64,000 nucleotides of DNA from Pyrrhosoma nymphula (Eukaryota; Arthropoda; Insecta; Odonata; Coenagrionidae). Positions within the stretch are counted from its first letter, which is position 1. The number at the start of each line of letters is the position of its first letter. Positions 1 through 10,207 of the stretch are shown here, piece by piece. The notes under the pieces were generated by a model, which worked only from the letters and a program-made list of their open reading frames with translations, searched no databases and was not told where the DNA came from. The DNA is taken from positions 54,163,559 through 54,227,558 of the forward strand of contig OY754332.1 of NCBI GenBank assembly GCA_963573305.1. Direction: 5' to 3'. A program made the position numbers and the translations under genes.

Positions 1-759
1 TTTGGTGGGCATGTACTTACTTTCTTTCACCATATTTTCAGTTTTACTTGCCTACGAACACCCCAGTAATATAATGATATTTAACAGAAAATAATCATAA
101 AGGAGGATACTCGTTTTATTTCATATGGATTACGGATATAATAATATACACCCTTCTATTGTGGCTTTCGGGTTCTACTGCGTCTTTGGCTGTTGAGCTT
201 GAACCATCACTGCAATGGCAGGCAGCATCTTGAGGAATAATAAAGAAGCTTATTCCTGAAAATGGGGCCTGCAATGGTAGTGAAAGCTCGAATTCAACAG
301 GCAAAAACGAAGCAAAACCTGTGAGACGTTATAGAAGACTTACTTTGCTGCGAAGGCCTAGGATCCAAAGTAATACACCCTCCTACTTCATCAGCGCTTC
401 AACCTTGTACAAAATATGGAACGCCAATATAAATTAAAAAGTCTGTCTTAAAGTTATTACTCCGAAATTAACCCTCTTCACGCCAGAATGAGTCTGTCAG
501 GAATTCAAACGTACAACTTAGACCCAAAACTTGCAAAGGACCTGTCCAACCAAGAATACAACATTGAAAACATTATGTTTGACTTCCCCGAGATGTCTCC
601 TTGGCTGAAATTTTGGCAGTGGGGAGAATATGTGACTCACATTTGAGAATACTTGTCAGGGCTTATATCCATCGTGTAAGTTATTCCGGCCCTACGCCCT
701 TTGGTAAGATGGAAAATCCTATGGCCGGGAGAAAATTATGTTGTACGCGGTTGAGGAAA
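1..759. other. AT-rich stretch, no gene seen
   Basis: Ordinary AT-rich sequence with no long frame, no repeat shared with the rest of the window and no recognisable RNA gene. A 62-codon minus-strand frame (116-304) has no family resemblance and is treated as chance. Confidence 0.5.
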
Positions 760-1590
760 CTTGAGGCAGCCGAGCACCGGGGGGAGGGGGGGAGAGGGTG
801 GGGGTGCGGTGATTTAGAGCGGGGACGGCGGCGGAGTTGGCCGAGTTGTTGGCCGCCACTGACGAGCGTCGGGGGGTGGGGGGCGCGAGGGGCGGAGCAC
901 GGGGGCGCCCGAGGAGGAAGACTACTTGAAGGAGAGAGAGGGGGCCGTCCCAATTGATTATGGGTCTAGGGATCTCGGCGGAGATTTAACCCCACGCTGC
1001 CTTTATGAGCCCTTAATGGTGCTTGGTGGCCCTGCGAGTGAGACGCACTTCACCGTTGATAACGTCGTGAGCTTCATGGCTTATTGGTGAGAATGAGGCG
1101 CGCGGGGGGCCCTTCCCCTCCCTCCCCACCCGCGACACCACTCGGGTGAGCGCCTCCACTTCTCTGGCACTTTACATTCTGAAGATGAATGCGACCCAGG
1201 GAGACGGGGATGGAGAAACTCCCCCCCCCTTCCCTGCTCTTCCTCGGCCACGACGCTCCTCACTCCCCCCCCGCCGTGTTCTTGGTTGCTTTCTCTGTGC
1301 CAAGATCCCATCCCATGCCGCGTGCAAACTCCACCCGCATTGGCTCCTCTCTCTCTCGGAAAATCACTCGACTGCTGCGATTCCCGTGACTCCGATGCAC
1401 GCCAACGCCCACCCTCGTCTCCTCCAGCCTCTAGTCCCGGGCGAAAATGAGAGACGGGTGAAAAAAGCGTGCATCTCGCCAGCTAGAGTAGCCTTTTGCA
1501 GCCAATTTGTGTGTGAGAGAGGAAGCGTCCTCTCTTTCGTGAGTGCACGTGGGCCTGCCGTGCCGTGCTGGCGCGCCCGACACGGTTTCG
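760..1590. other. GC-rich island 1
   Basis: A sharp rise in G+C and CpG compared with the flanks, with strong strand asymmetry: purine-rich at 778-830 and pyrimidine-rich around 1210-1290. Homeodomain-type words (TTTATGAG, TTAATGG) occur at about 1000-1020. Several frames stay open here only because GC-rich DNA has few stop codons. None reads as a known domain. It could be a promoter, a 5' UTR exon or a regulatory element; the sequence alone does not decide. Confidence 0.5.
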
Positions 1591-1602
1591 CTCGGGGAGG
1601 AA

Positions 1603-1740
1603 CATTCCATCCGCTGGATCACCGGAGATTGGCACGACTGGAATTTTTGGACGGGTGATCGTCCAATTCGTTCCGAGTGACGTCGTTCATGTCTGCCAGT
1701 GGCAGGTGGTGGGTGCGTAATTACCTTAACTGTGAAAGCA
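1603..1740 (+). mobile_element. 5S-rRNA-derived SINE, diverged copy 1
   Basis: The words GGATCACCGGAGAT, GACTGG and TTGGACGGGTGATCGTCC line up in order with the 5S rRNA middle region (GATCACCGAAGTTAAGCAG...TTGGATGGGGGACC). They also line up with the better preserved copies at 19.5 kb and 51.8 kb. The shared non-5S body follows: a CCGAGTG word, then a GTGGCAG-type word. This is the most decayed of the three copies and would not be recognised on its own. It lies at the edge of GC island 1. Confidence 0.5.
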
Positions 1741-1829
1741 AGTTAGAGTTATATACTAGGTACTGCTAATAATAAATGGATACGTTTAATTAATTAAATA
1801 AAACTTGGAAATGTCCACTTCGAAATTTT

Positions 1830-1875
1830 ACTGTGCAACGGGTTTCGACGCTAAGGCGTCATCATAAGGTACAAT
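1830..1875 (-). ncRNA. Hammerhead-ribozyme-like motif, left arm
   Basis: Read on the minus strand: ATTGTAC (1875-1869), CTTATGA (1868-1862), a perfect stem II hairpin GACGC-CTTA-GCGTC (1860-1847), then GAAAC (1846-1842) and a two-base-pair stem III (AC/GT). The core word has T where the consensus needs G (CTGATGA), so this copy should be inactive. Its intact stem II complements the right arm, which keeps the core and stem I. Together the arms suggest a functional ancestor. Confidence 0.5.
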
Positions 1876-1889
1876 GCCACATATATTAA

Positions 1890-1935
1890 ATTGTACCTGA
1901 TGATGACGCCTTAGCAGTGAAAAGCGTAGTACAAT
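1890..1935 (+). ncRNA. Hammerhead-ribozyme-like motif, right arm
   Basis: In order: ATTGTAC (1890-1896), the catalytic word CTGATGA (1897-1903), a stem II region (1904-1918), GAA plus A (1919-1922), a very short stem III, A at 1928 as the cleavage-site nucleotide, and GTACAAT (1929-1935). The last word is the exact complement of the first and gives a 7-bp stem I. The inner stem II pairs survive, but the outer ones are mutated (CAGT where the partner arm predicts CGTC). Hammerhead motifs with minimal stem III are established for Penelope-like elements. Activity of this copy is doubtful. Confidence 0.6.
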
Positions 1936-1969
1936 AAGATTGCTCAGTGGACATTACCAAGTTTTATTT

Positions 1970-2995
1970 ACTTTTTTTCACCATGGTTTTCCACTTTATC
2001 TCGCCAGACATCGTTGGATGTACATGGAAACTTTTACTTCCGAAACAGGTTTTCATCCATTGTTTTTCGTTTTCCTCGTACTTGGCTAGAAATTACTGAA
2101 TCCCCGAGTCACGTACCTCAGCCACAGCCATCGAGGCTAGGTCATCTTTTTTTTGCAGGATTAGTTAGTTTCCTTGGATCCTGAATCCTATTGCTTTAAA
2201 TATGCCTCAGAAATCACCATGAAATACTTTTTATTACAGTGATAAAAAATAAGCTGTTTCTGACATGGATTATTTAGCTACACGACAAGTTTCGATAGAT
2301 GTACATATGTTTTAAATTTTTTCTTGGTCCCTAGGAACATTTACTCCTAATTCATCTCAATGGAAAAGTTCCACCCTACCTGACAGCAGAAGGCATGCAT
2401 ACTCATCACGCCAGTTTCTTTCGGGGAAGGATTTGTTAAAAGTGCTTGATTCTCGGGAATAGACTTGGAAAAGTGACTTCAATTTTAAGAATTTCCTCAA
2501 TACTGTCCTTTCCACTAATTTTTTTTTCATACTGAAATAATTGGTGTTGTATATGAATATTAGTTCAATATTTTTCACTGATAAAAATTTACATCGAAGA
2601 CTTTAGCTTATTCTTAACTACAATGACATCCAAGGATGGACGTTCAGATCTAGCTACATATAATACGTACACGCATAGAAAGCGCTTTTAAATCGCCCAT
2701 TGATCTTGGCATGTTGGGCACGCAGAATGCGGACGCCATCAGCAATACGCCATCGATGTGGCTATGAGCGCTCAGCATCTTTCCTCTCTTCATAAAATGA
2801 TATTGGGTGGATCTTTGCCGGAGGGAGGGAAAGAATAATAATCAGTTCTAACTCCTTTTTATCCATCACTCATCTCTCTGCTTAGCTGTTAAGGAACCAC
2901 TTGAAGGCACTTGAGAGTCGCCGTGGCCAGGAAACGAAAAGAAGCCATTCTACCCCGTCCTTAAAGATTTACTCCATTTCATTCTAAAACTAGGC
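1970..2995. other. AT-rich stretch, no gene seen
   Basis: No frame with family resemblance and no repeat shared with the rest of the window was seen. Confidence 0.4.
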
Positions 2996-2999
2996 ATTT

Positions 3000-3180
3000 C
3001 ATCTACATCTACATCTACAAAATACCCTGCAAGCCACCTCAGGGATGTGTGGCAGGGGGTGAGTATTCACCAACATGCATTACACTACACCCTAAAGTTA
3101 GTGTAACTACGCCTAATTATGCATTGGCATAAATCGCTAATGCTTGTCACGAGGCGAAGCCTCACAAGCATGCACTACTA
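3000..3180 (+). repeat. Dispersed repeat D, copy 1
   Basis: A short CATCTA tandem run leads into ACCCTGCAAGCCACCTCA, then a GTGTGGCAGGGGGT block, then AT-richer sequence. The same order of words recurs at 12.69 kb. The block is internally palindromic (CCCTGC...GCAGGG). A hairpin follows at about 3142-3173 (ATGCTTGT...ACAAGCAT). No coding potential. It is probably a small non-autonomous element whose family I cannot name. Confidence 0.6.
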
Positions 3181-4680
3181 CACTACAGATATTATCACAA
3201 TGGAGAGGGACCGTTAATATATATGTATAATATATATTTGCGTTTGGCGATACGATGGCACGTTGGCCTTCGGAGCTTATCCAAACTTAATTTACCTCGA
3301 AGGGAATATATTAATTTTGGTCCAGAAATATGCATTTTATAAGAAACTCCCTTTTTTATTTTATTGCTTTGACATTTGATTCATTATTTTATCTGCGCAA
3401 GAGTGTCGTGAATTATAAAAACTGTCTGTTATTTAGTCAGGTAGAGTGATTGGCTTCGGTAGTATGATTTTATAAAAGATAATAACGACATTTTAAACTA
3501 TAAAAACTTTTCAATCTACTTCAATTTTAGCCCCTTAATTTTTATCCATTTAGTACGCTTAGAACTTGAATGGGTAATTGTACCATTAGCAACATGCAGA
3601 TGTGTTCCATACTAGGATTCCCAAGGCTCTTCATGCCTCCAAATCAAGAGAAATTGCTCCTTTTGCCCATTCATACTCGCATTAATTAATATAACATATC
3701 CCTTGTTTGTGAATTTACCACCTGATAGCTATTTAATTGTGTAGGATGACGGAAATCTTGGGTGTAACTCCCAAAAGTCTCTAAAATTGGCATAATCTTC
3801 ACGTGATCTGATTTGTTCAATTCCGCTTCTGACATGGTCAACTTTTCCTCATTACATCGGCGAACTTTACCTGACTTGCGGCAGATTTTTTCCGAACAAA
3901 ATATTGTGCTGAATATTACGACTTTAATAAAAGTAAAATTTACGCACATCACAAAGGAAAATTTAATTCTTAGTGACTAAAAGTATTTTTTTGTTAAAAA
4001 TTCCAACAGTAAGTCCAAGGCGTAGAAGCACCGTCTCCGAGTCATGATTCCCTAATTAACTCTTTCTCGTTAATGGGTATAGGAAATTGACTACCATCAG
4101 CTGTCTCAATCCCAAGTGATAAAAAAATTAATAGTGTCGAAAGCCGAATGAGAGCACCTCAAACTAGGCAAAAATGGCGAGGAAATCACTCAGCTTCCAA
4201 GTGACGTCACTCCCAAGAGAACAATTTACGGGCAGCATTAACTATTACCTAAGAAAAAATTACTTCAATCCAGAGCATGCTGGGAAGAGTGCACAATTGA
4301 CAGCTGTCATTTCGAGCAAAAATCAAAAACCCAATTCAAATATGCATTCGCAACTTCAGTATGATTTGATATATGGCACAAAATATATTTTCCGAATAGG
4401 AATTCAGAAAAATAATCTCTTTTACGCTATTAGAGCCACATTTAGAATAGCACTCCAGTATTTGGAACATATTGGGTGGGAATTTACTAAAAAGAAATAA
4501 TAGATTTCTAGCACGGTACATGAAATATGTGTTAACTACTGACACCTACGAGATAGACAAACTCACTACATTGATATATTGGACAGTTCATATTAAATAT
4601 ATCGAAAATAATGTATGGAAGATAAGTAAAAAGGTTCCGTTTTCTCTAATAGAATTCATAGCCACAATATAATCACCTCC
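3181..4680. other. AT-rich stretch, no gene seen
   Basis: Frames of 108, 88 and 69 codons occur here, but none resembles a known family. Low-complexity AT words dominate. Confidence 0.4.
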
Positions 4681-4832
4681 GATGCCGTTTTGTCTTCAAG
4701 TGTAGTTAATATCGAATCTAGTGTCCCTCAAGGTAGCGTTGAAGCCCCACCTTTATTCCATTTATGTATTAATGAAAATAATGGAATGGTTAACAATAAG
4801 GTTGTTTTAATCCTTCGCGCAGAATTGTTATT
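4681..4832 (+). pseudogene. Fossil LINE reverse-transcriptase fragment
   Basis: An open stretch reads ...ESSVPQGSVEAPPLFHLCI and later LILRAELLL. The first part matches the RT motif preceding the catalytic site of Jockey/CR1-type LINEs (VPQGSVLGPLLF..YIND). The second sits where YADD should be, so the catalytic aspartates are lost (RAEL). The frame ends at TAA (4831-4833) and no further RT sequence was recovered downstream. This is an old, dead fragment with no associated 3' tail. Confidence 0.55.
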
Positions 4833-7435
4833 GTAATACACTGTCATGTACAATTGATTACACAGGTCTTTGACTCACTCTAAAACTGCAGAAAAAAATT
4901 ACACTCAAATTAAATTTGCATTAATGCGTAGTAATACATGACTTGGAAGAAAGTGATTCTCCCCTTAATAAGCATGTAGTCTCCTGCAACATCGGCTATG
5001 TAACACTCATTTTCCATTTTAACTTACTAGCTGAACATTTGAGATATTTAAAAGCGACATCAAACTATTTTTTATGCCGTATAGTGGTTATAAGGGAAAG
5101 CAGTTCCTCATGGTTGAGATAATGGATTTTAAATCACTAAACTGCAGGGTTTCTCCTCCTTTAGGGTTGTGTTCATCTGAAGTATATGTTTAATTTCTTT
5201 GATTCATGCTGAGCATTTATATATTCACAAATTTAAACCCGTATATTGGACAAATTAGTCACCTTTAGTACTGCGCTTATTTTTATCATCATCATAAAAG
5301 TTATGTACCGGTTAAAGGTAAGTTTTTCAAAATTCAGATCAAATCCATCATACTTTTACCCCTTGCAGGACCCTATGTACCTCTTTGCATGCCATATTTC
5401 CCCCTTACAAGGCATTTTTGCTACATGAGGTATGCAATTAAGTTTGTTATATTTTGGCAAAACCATCAGGTATTAATCAGCAGAAATATACATTTATTTG
5501 TTAAGGAAGTGGTAAATGTCAAAGTATTAGTCTATTGAGTTAACCTTTATGGGCACAATATTCGACGTGAAACGATGTATTCGAAAGATTACGGTTTTTG
5601 AGGTTTTACAAAAGAAAAATCCTGATTGGAAGAGCCACGGTCCTGATTGTAAGAGCAGTAATGAGAGCGAAACATAAATTATGAAACATCTTTATTAAAT
5701 CCTTGACAACATTTTAGAACATTCGTACTTCTATCATTAAAAAGCTGGCACTGATAGGGAGAGGATTTAAGAGTTCCTGCGGCAGAGCATATCATTCACA
5801 AATACCTTTATTCATGAATGAGTGCTTTTTTACCTTTTTCCTTTTGCGTCTCAGTTTAATTTTTCTCCCACGGTCATTTTTCCCCATGAAGTTGGGTATT
5901 TCCATTCTTCCCCAATTCCATACGTGGTGTTTGGTGAAAGCTTTGTACATGCCGCACAATCGATTTATCTCCCTTCTAATTTTGTGGTTTTCGGATCCCA
6001 TGTCCTCCAGAATTTTATTAACGCTTTCGTCCCTTTTGAATTTCAATTTCACACATCAAACTGCATTTATACGGTCTTTTTATAGCTTTTATATCAGTTC
6101 TATTTCATGGGAATTCCACACAGTCGAGGCGTATTTGATCATAGATTTTTCTATTACTGAACAGGGAAACAATATACTCCCAAGCTAGAAAACGATAACT
6201 TTGAAATGCAATTCACTAAGTTGATCAACATATAAAGACGGATGGAGAGAACCAAATAATCTTTTAAACTTCCCTAAAAAGATTTCCTTGAATTGGAATC
6301 CCGCTATGAAAAGCCGACGGTGCTGGAAATAAATTTGTAATTCTTTCAATAGTGAAAATAATTTTCCCAAATGGCAATTTCGTTTAACCTCTTCCAATCT
6401 ATTCAGATTTTCTTCTGTGGCTTCCCATTTTCAGACGAAACTCGTCTTTCACATTGATTTTCAATGGAGTCCTAAAACAACTCTAATCGAGGAAGCATCT
6501 TCACTTCGGGTGGTCTTTCCCACGCTGATCTCTGGTCGTCCATCTATCTCCTCTTGCCCTTGGCTTCTCAAAAGTCTTAGAGAGAAAAAGTAACGATTTT
6601 AGTCGGGACGTCTACTCGAATTCAATTTGAATGTTGTGTCAGTATTGTCGTGAACCATCCGGCGTGCACTGGTCCTGCTCCTAGGCAGCCGTGGACCAAG
6701 TTACGAAACACCGCATTTTCAACAGTTGGATAAGTGCATATATGTTCACTTACCATTTAGCCAAAGGAATGAACAAGATGGATACCAAAGTTACTTCATA
6801 ATAACATAGCAAAATAATATTCATGCGTGGTGATTCTAATATTACAAGCAAAAATATCTACCTTTTGAAATACATAAGGAAATATTCCATTTTTCTTTTT
6901 CCGACAGGAGTTTTTTACTGTTATTATATCCAACTGCCGTCGGTAGTGAAATTTCATTGGTGGTGGAACACTTTCGAGGGTGCATAATTTAGTTTTTTTC
7001 CGTATTTTGTCTGTAATCTTCCTCATTGTCTCAAATCGCAGCATCATTCCTTTCTTAAAAAATAAAATGTCCATTTTTTATTTTCACGCAGTTAACGCCA
7101 TTGTGAATCTCTCATTTTGCACTAGAAGTAAAATAGCATTTTTCGCAGTTAAGCGAGCCTGGGTTGCCAATTTAAGCAACGTTTATCAGCACATCAGTCT
7201 TATACCGTATCATCTGATATAATCCGGCCGCTGGGCGTAGTGAGGGAAAGGGATACGATAAATGGGCGAGAAATCCTCTCTAACACCGAGCTGCCGTAAA
7301 TCCAGGGATAATGATTATCTAATAAATAAAAATTGGCTCGCATTAGATGGGTGGGCTGGTTGAGACCTCGTGATTACACGAGAGAGGAGCAAGAAAAACG
7401 ATGAGAGAATAGAAGGCTTTAAAAAATGAATTTGG
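4833..7435. other. AT-rich stretch, no gene seen
   Basis: Several overlapping frames of 60-124 codons at 5.8-6.4 kb are hydrophobic or low-complexity and look like chance. A near-palindromic GATAATGATTATC occurs at about 7306-7318, and GCCGTAAATCC lies just before it; these are at most isolated binding-site-like words. Confidence 0.4.
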
Positions 7436-7439
7436 CTGC

Positions 7440-7740
7440 CGGGTTTATATATATATGTGTGTGTGTGTGTATGGATGGCGCTGCTTGGGCGCTCGCCTGA
7501 GCCACGCCTCTCAGTCCATTACTCTTCCGTGCGGGGGAACTCCTTCGAAGCGGCCGACCCTTGCGGCGGCCCCTTTCTGCCTCCGCCCCCGCCCCCCCTC
7601 CCACCCCCGCCATAAAAATCCTCTCCCGGCTGCAGACAGCGTCTCACCTCGGCCCCACCGCCTCCCTCTCAAACCCACTGCCGCCTCCGGATCATTATGC
7701 TGCCCCGAGCTGACTCAACTAAGCTAGCTACTCTAGTCAG
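7440..7740. other. GC-rich island 2 with TA/TG microsatellite
   Basis: A (TA)n(TG)n microsatellite at about 7445-7470 is followed by a pyrimidine-rich, CpG-containing block. The word GCCATAAAAATCC lies at about 7608-7620. Frames of 90 and 64 codons cross the block on opposite strands without recognisable domains. Confidence 0.4.
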
Positions 7741-8590
7741 CAAGAAGCGGGTTTCTTTTTCTCGGGCGACATGTTTTCACTCGTCAACATGTCCTTCCTG
7801 TCTCTCCGCCTGCATCGGTTTGCCATTAAAATGGTTTGTTTACTTTGCTTCTTTTACTCAGCAATCGCTCAGATTCACTTTGTTCAAATTTCGTGGAGTT
7901 CGCCTTGCTCCGGCTCTGTTGTACGATTGGCGTCAGCTTGAAACTTTAGCCGTGAGTTGGATATCCATTCACGATTTTGGTTTACAATCCGCTGTCAACC
8001 GAAAGTTGCGTCGACAATCGACGCCCATCTCCGTTAAGTTCCTGCCGTGTTTCATCTCAGTATATCTTTCATCTCTGCGGTACTTTCAAAGTCGTTCTTT
8101 CTCATTATATGGTATAAAACCTCACACATGACTGCAGCCAGTCTCTTAAATTCAGCATGAATCCACTTTCGTGGTTTGCAATGTCCGTAAGGCCATTAAC
8201 ATTTCCCGTTCTGTGTGAGCGCGCTTTATTTTTGAAGTGTCATTTTACAATCCACGCTCGGATTGTACGAGTTACAAGGTGATTCGTATGATATTGTTTT
8301 TCCTCGCTCATCATCTTTAGGAATGACAGGAATGACAATATAAAAGAGACATACTGCTGAGCTGATAGGTGTATAAATTTCTTTTTTCGATGCGGCGTAA
8401 ATGGTGCAACAAAAATGAGGCGAAACACTTTTTTCCCCATAGTGCTTTCCGTACTTTCCTTCTTCTAATCTCCTTCGCTTATTCCCTCCCATCTTTATTG
8501 CCGCTGTTCTGTTACCTTCGGTTAGCCCTTTCTACGGCTCTCAGTGTAGTATATGAATGCGGTTTTACGTTGCAAATTGCCATGGTGAGT
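7741..8590. other. No gene seen
   Basis: Frames of 144 and 116 codons are present but show no domain, signal or repeat that would support a real protein. Confidence 0.3.
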
Positions 8591-8591
8591 T

Positions 8592-10207
8592 TTAACTCTA
8601 GGAGGACGGGAGTTTCGCACTACCTAGAAGAACGGGCAGGGGTCATTTTGACCCATATATTTCTTCACCATCAAATAGCTTCTTTTTTTCTCCCGGTACT
8701 TAATTTTTTCCACGAATGACATTAGGAAGGCCTTATCTACACACTATTAGCAATACAAATTAATTTTACTAATTAATTGTTTATAATTAAAATTATTTCA
8801 GTTGATACTCTTCAGCAGTGCTCATCTTAGGCTATTCTCAAGTATAATAGTTTGAAAACAAAGACACCTGACTGAATATTGTGTTTATTTAGATAAATAT
8901 CCTTTAATTGATAAATATTTATTTTGCAAATCCTTTTTCAAATAAAAAATATAAATAAAAATCACATCCATACACGGGCATTCATACATGTGCATATATC
9001 CGAAAAGATGTTAAATCACTTTTTTGCACAACTTACACATATAGCTATTTTTTCAGCAGTTTCCACTAACATTTCTATTGCATTGAAGATATACATTGGC
9101 AGTTATCTTTGTGGAATCGTTCAAGATTTGACAATATTTTCTTTTATGACCCTTTGGGGTAGTAGCGTGCGTTTTCCGGTAAGATGGGTGAAGTTAAGTT
9201 AATTATAAATTAAGTTCCAATTGATATCCCCACCACTTTTTCAACCTTATATATTCTTTCTACTTATTTTGCTATTCGTCACTTCTATCTTGCTATGTTT
9301 TAATTGCTGTTCTTCATTTCTGCTATCCACCTGGTTCACACATTCCTTTCGGGGAAACCCCCCCGGACTCTACGAGTACGTGAATGACACCGCCAGCCAC
9401 TACGGTAGGGATCTAGTACACGGCCGCCTGTGATAAAAGGAGCCGACGACAGAAAGAAAGCCAACGGAAGGTATGGCGAGGTTTTCGGCGTCGGAAAATG
9501 TACCAACTAATCCTAGGCAAGGCTTCTCTGCTCTTATTAGAGGCAAAACTCTTCCCTCCTCTCTTTTGCATCCCACGGAGTGATTTCCCTAAAGCTAAAG
9601 AATAGGGGATTCGGAAATAATTTTACAAGTTGAGCACGGCGTATCCTCTAGACGGCTTTCAGAAGTACTGTGTCGACACTTCGGTGACAAAAGAGGTTTG
9701 GGCGAACGTGCTTATCTCTAGTGAGAGGTAAAAACAATTTGGCGAGTGATGTTGATGACTAACCTTTTCCATTGTCGCACCACTGGCCGCTGTAACCTCC
9801 TTATAGGACTGGAAGCAATGCTGATAACATTCCCATCATTTAGCTGCCATATGTTACGCTACATATTTTAATAATTAACTCGATAACAATGTATACAACA
9901 GCAGAATGAATGTGACATATTTTCAATCCTATTCCTGTGGCGATTTCAATTATAAGTCAAATCCAAAGACGATTTGAAAGTAAAATATTTCCGTAATTTT
10001 GGTAAGCCGCAACCAGGAGAGCTCCACTGTCGGCGAATGGCATTCAAATGAAATATAAAGGCTTCAAGTACTGATCCAAATTTGTGCTGATATATTTTAG
10101 TTGAAGTAAATAAATATCAGTGACCTATAGGAGAAGAAAATGGTGAGAAAACTAGACTCCAATACAGAAAGAATTTATGGGTTAAAATGACCTATAGCCG
10201 TCCTTCT
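8592..10207. mobile_element. Candidate DNA transposon with inverted ends (piggyBac-like?)
   Basis: After a TTAA at 8592-8595 the left end reads CTCTAGGAGGACGGG, then GAAGAACGGGCAGGGGTCAT up to GACCC at 8654. Near 10179-10207 the reverse complement of the same block appears, with about 22 of 28 positions matching. A TTAA target and CTAG-containing ends suggest the piggyBac group, which I recall having such termini. No transposase is encoded, so it would be a non-autonomous derivative. The outer right boundary and a second TTAA were not found, which keeps confidence low. Confidence 0.35.

Larger units (their letters stand above)
1796..1969. mobile_element. Palindromic (foldback) element with hammerhead-like arms
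   Basis: Two arms of about 80 bp are inverted repeats of each other, from AAATAAAACTTGG at the left end to CCAAGTTTTATTT at the right end, with about 15 bp between them. No protein is encoded. Each arm carries a GATGACGCC-type block next to GAAAC-like sequence, arranged like a hammerhead ribozyme (see the ncRNA entries). Non-autonomous foldback elements built from inverted ends of Penelope-like retroelements would look like this. A DNA-transposon MITE is the alternative; no clear target-site duplication was seen. Confidence 0.75.

Noticed and set aside
7306..7318. GATA-type near palindrome as a regulatory site
   Set aside because: A single 13-base word in AT-rich DNA has no weight by itself.
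9361..9433. Exon-like frame GLYEYVNDTASHYG with a GTAGGG donor
   Set aside because: No acceptor in front, no known domain, and it lies inside a candidate transposon; chance is more likely.
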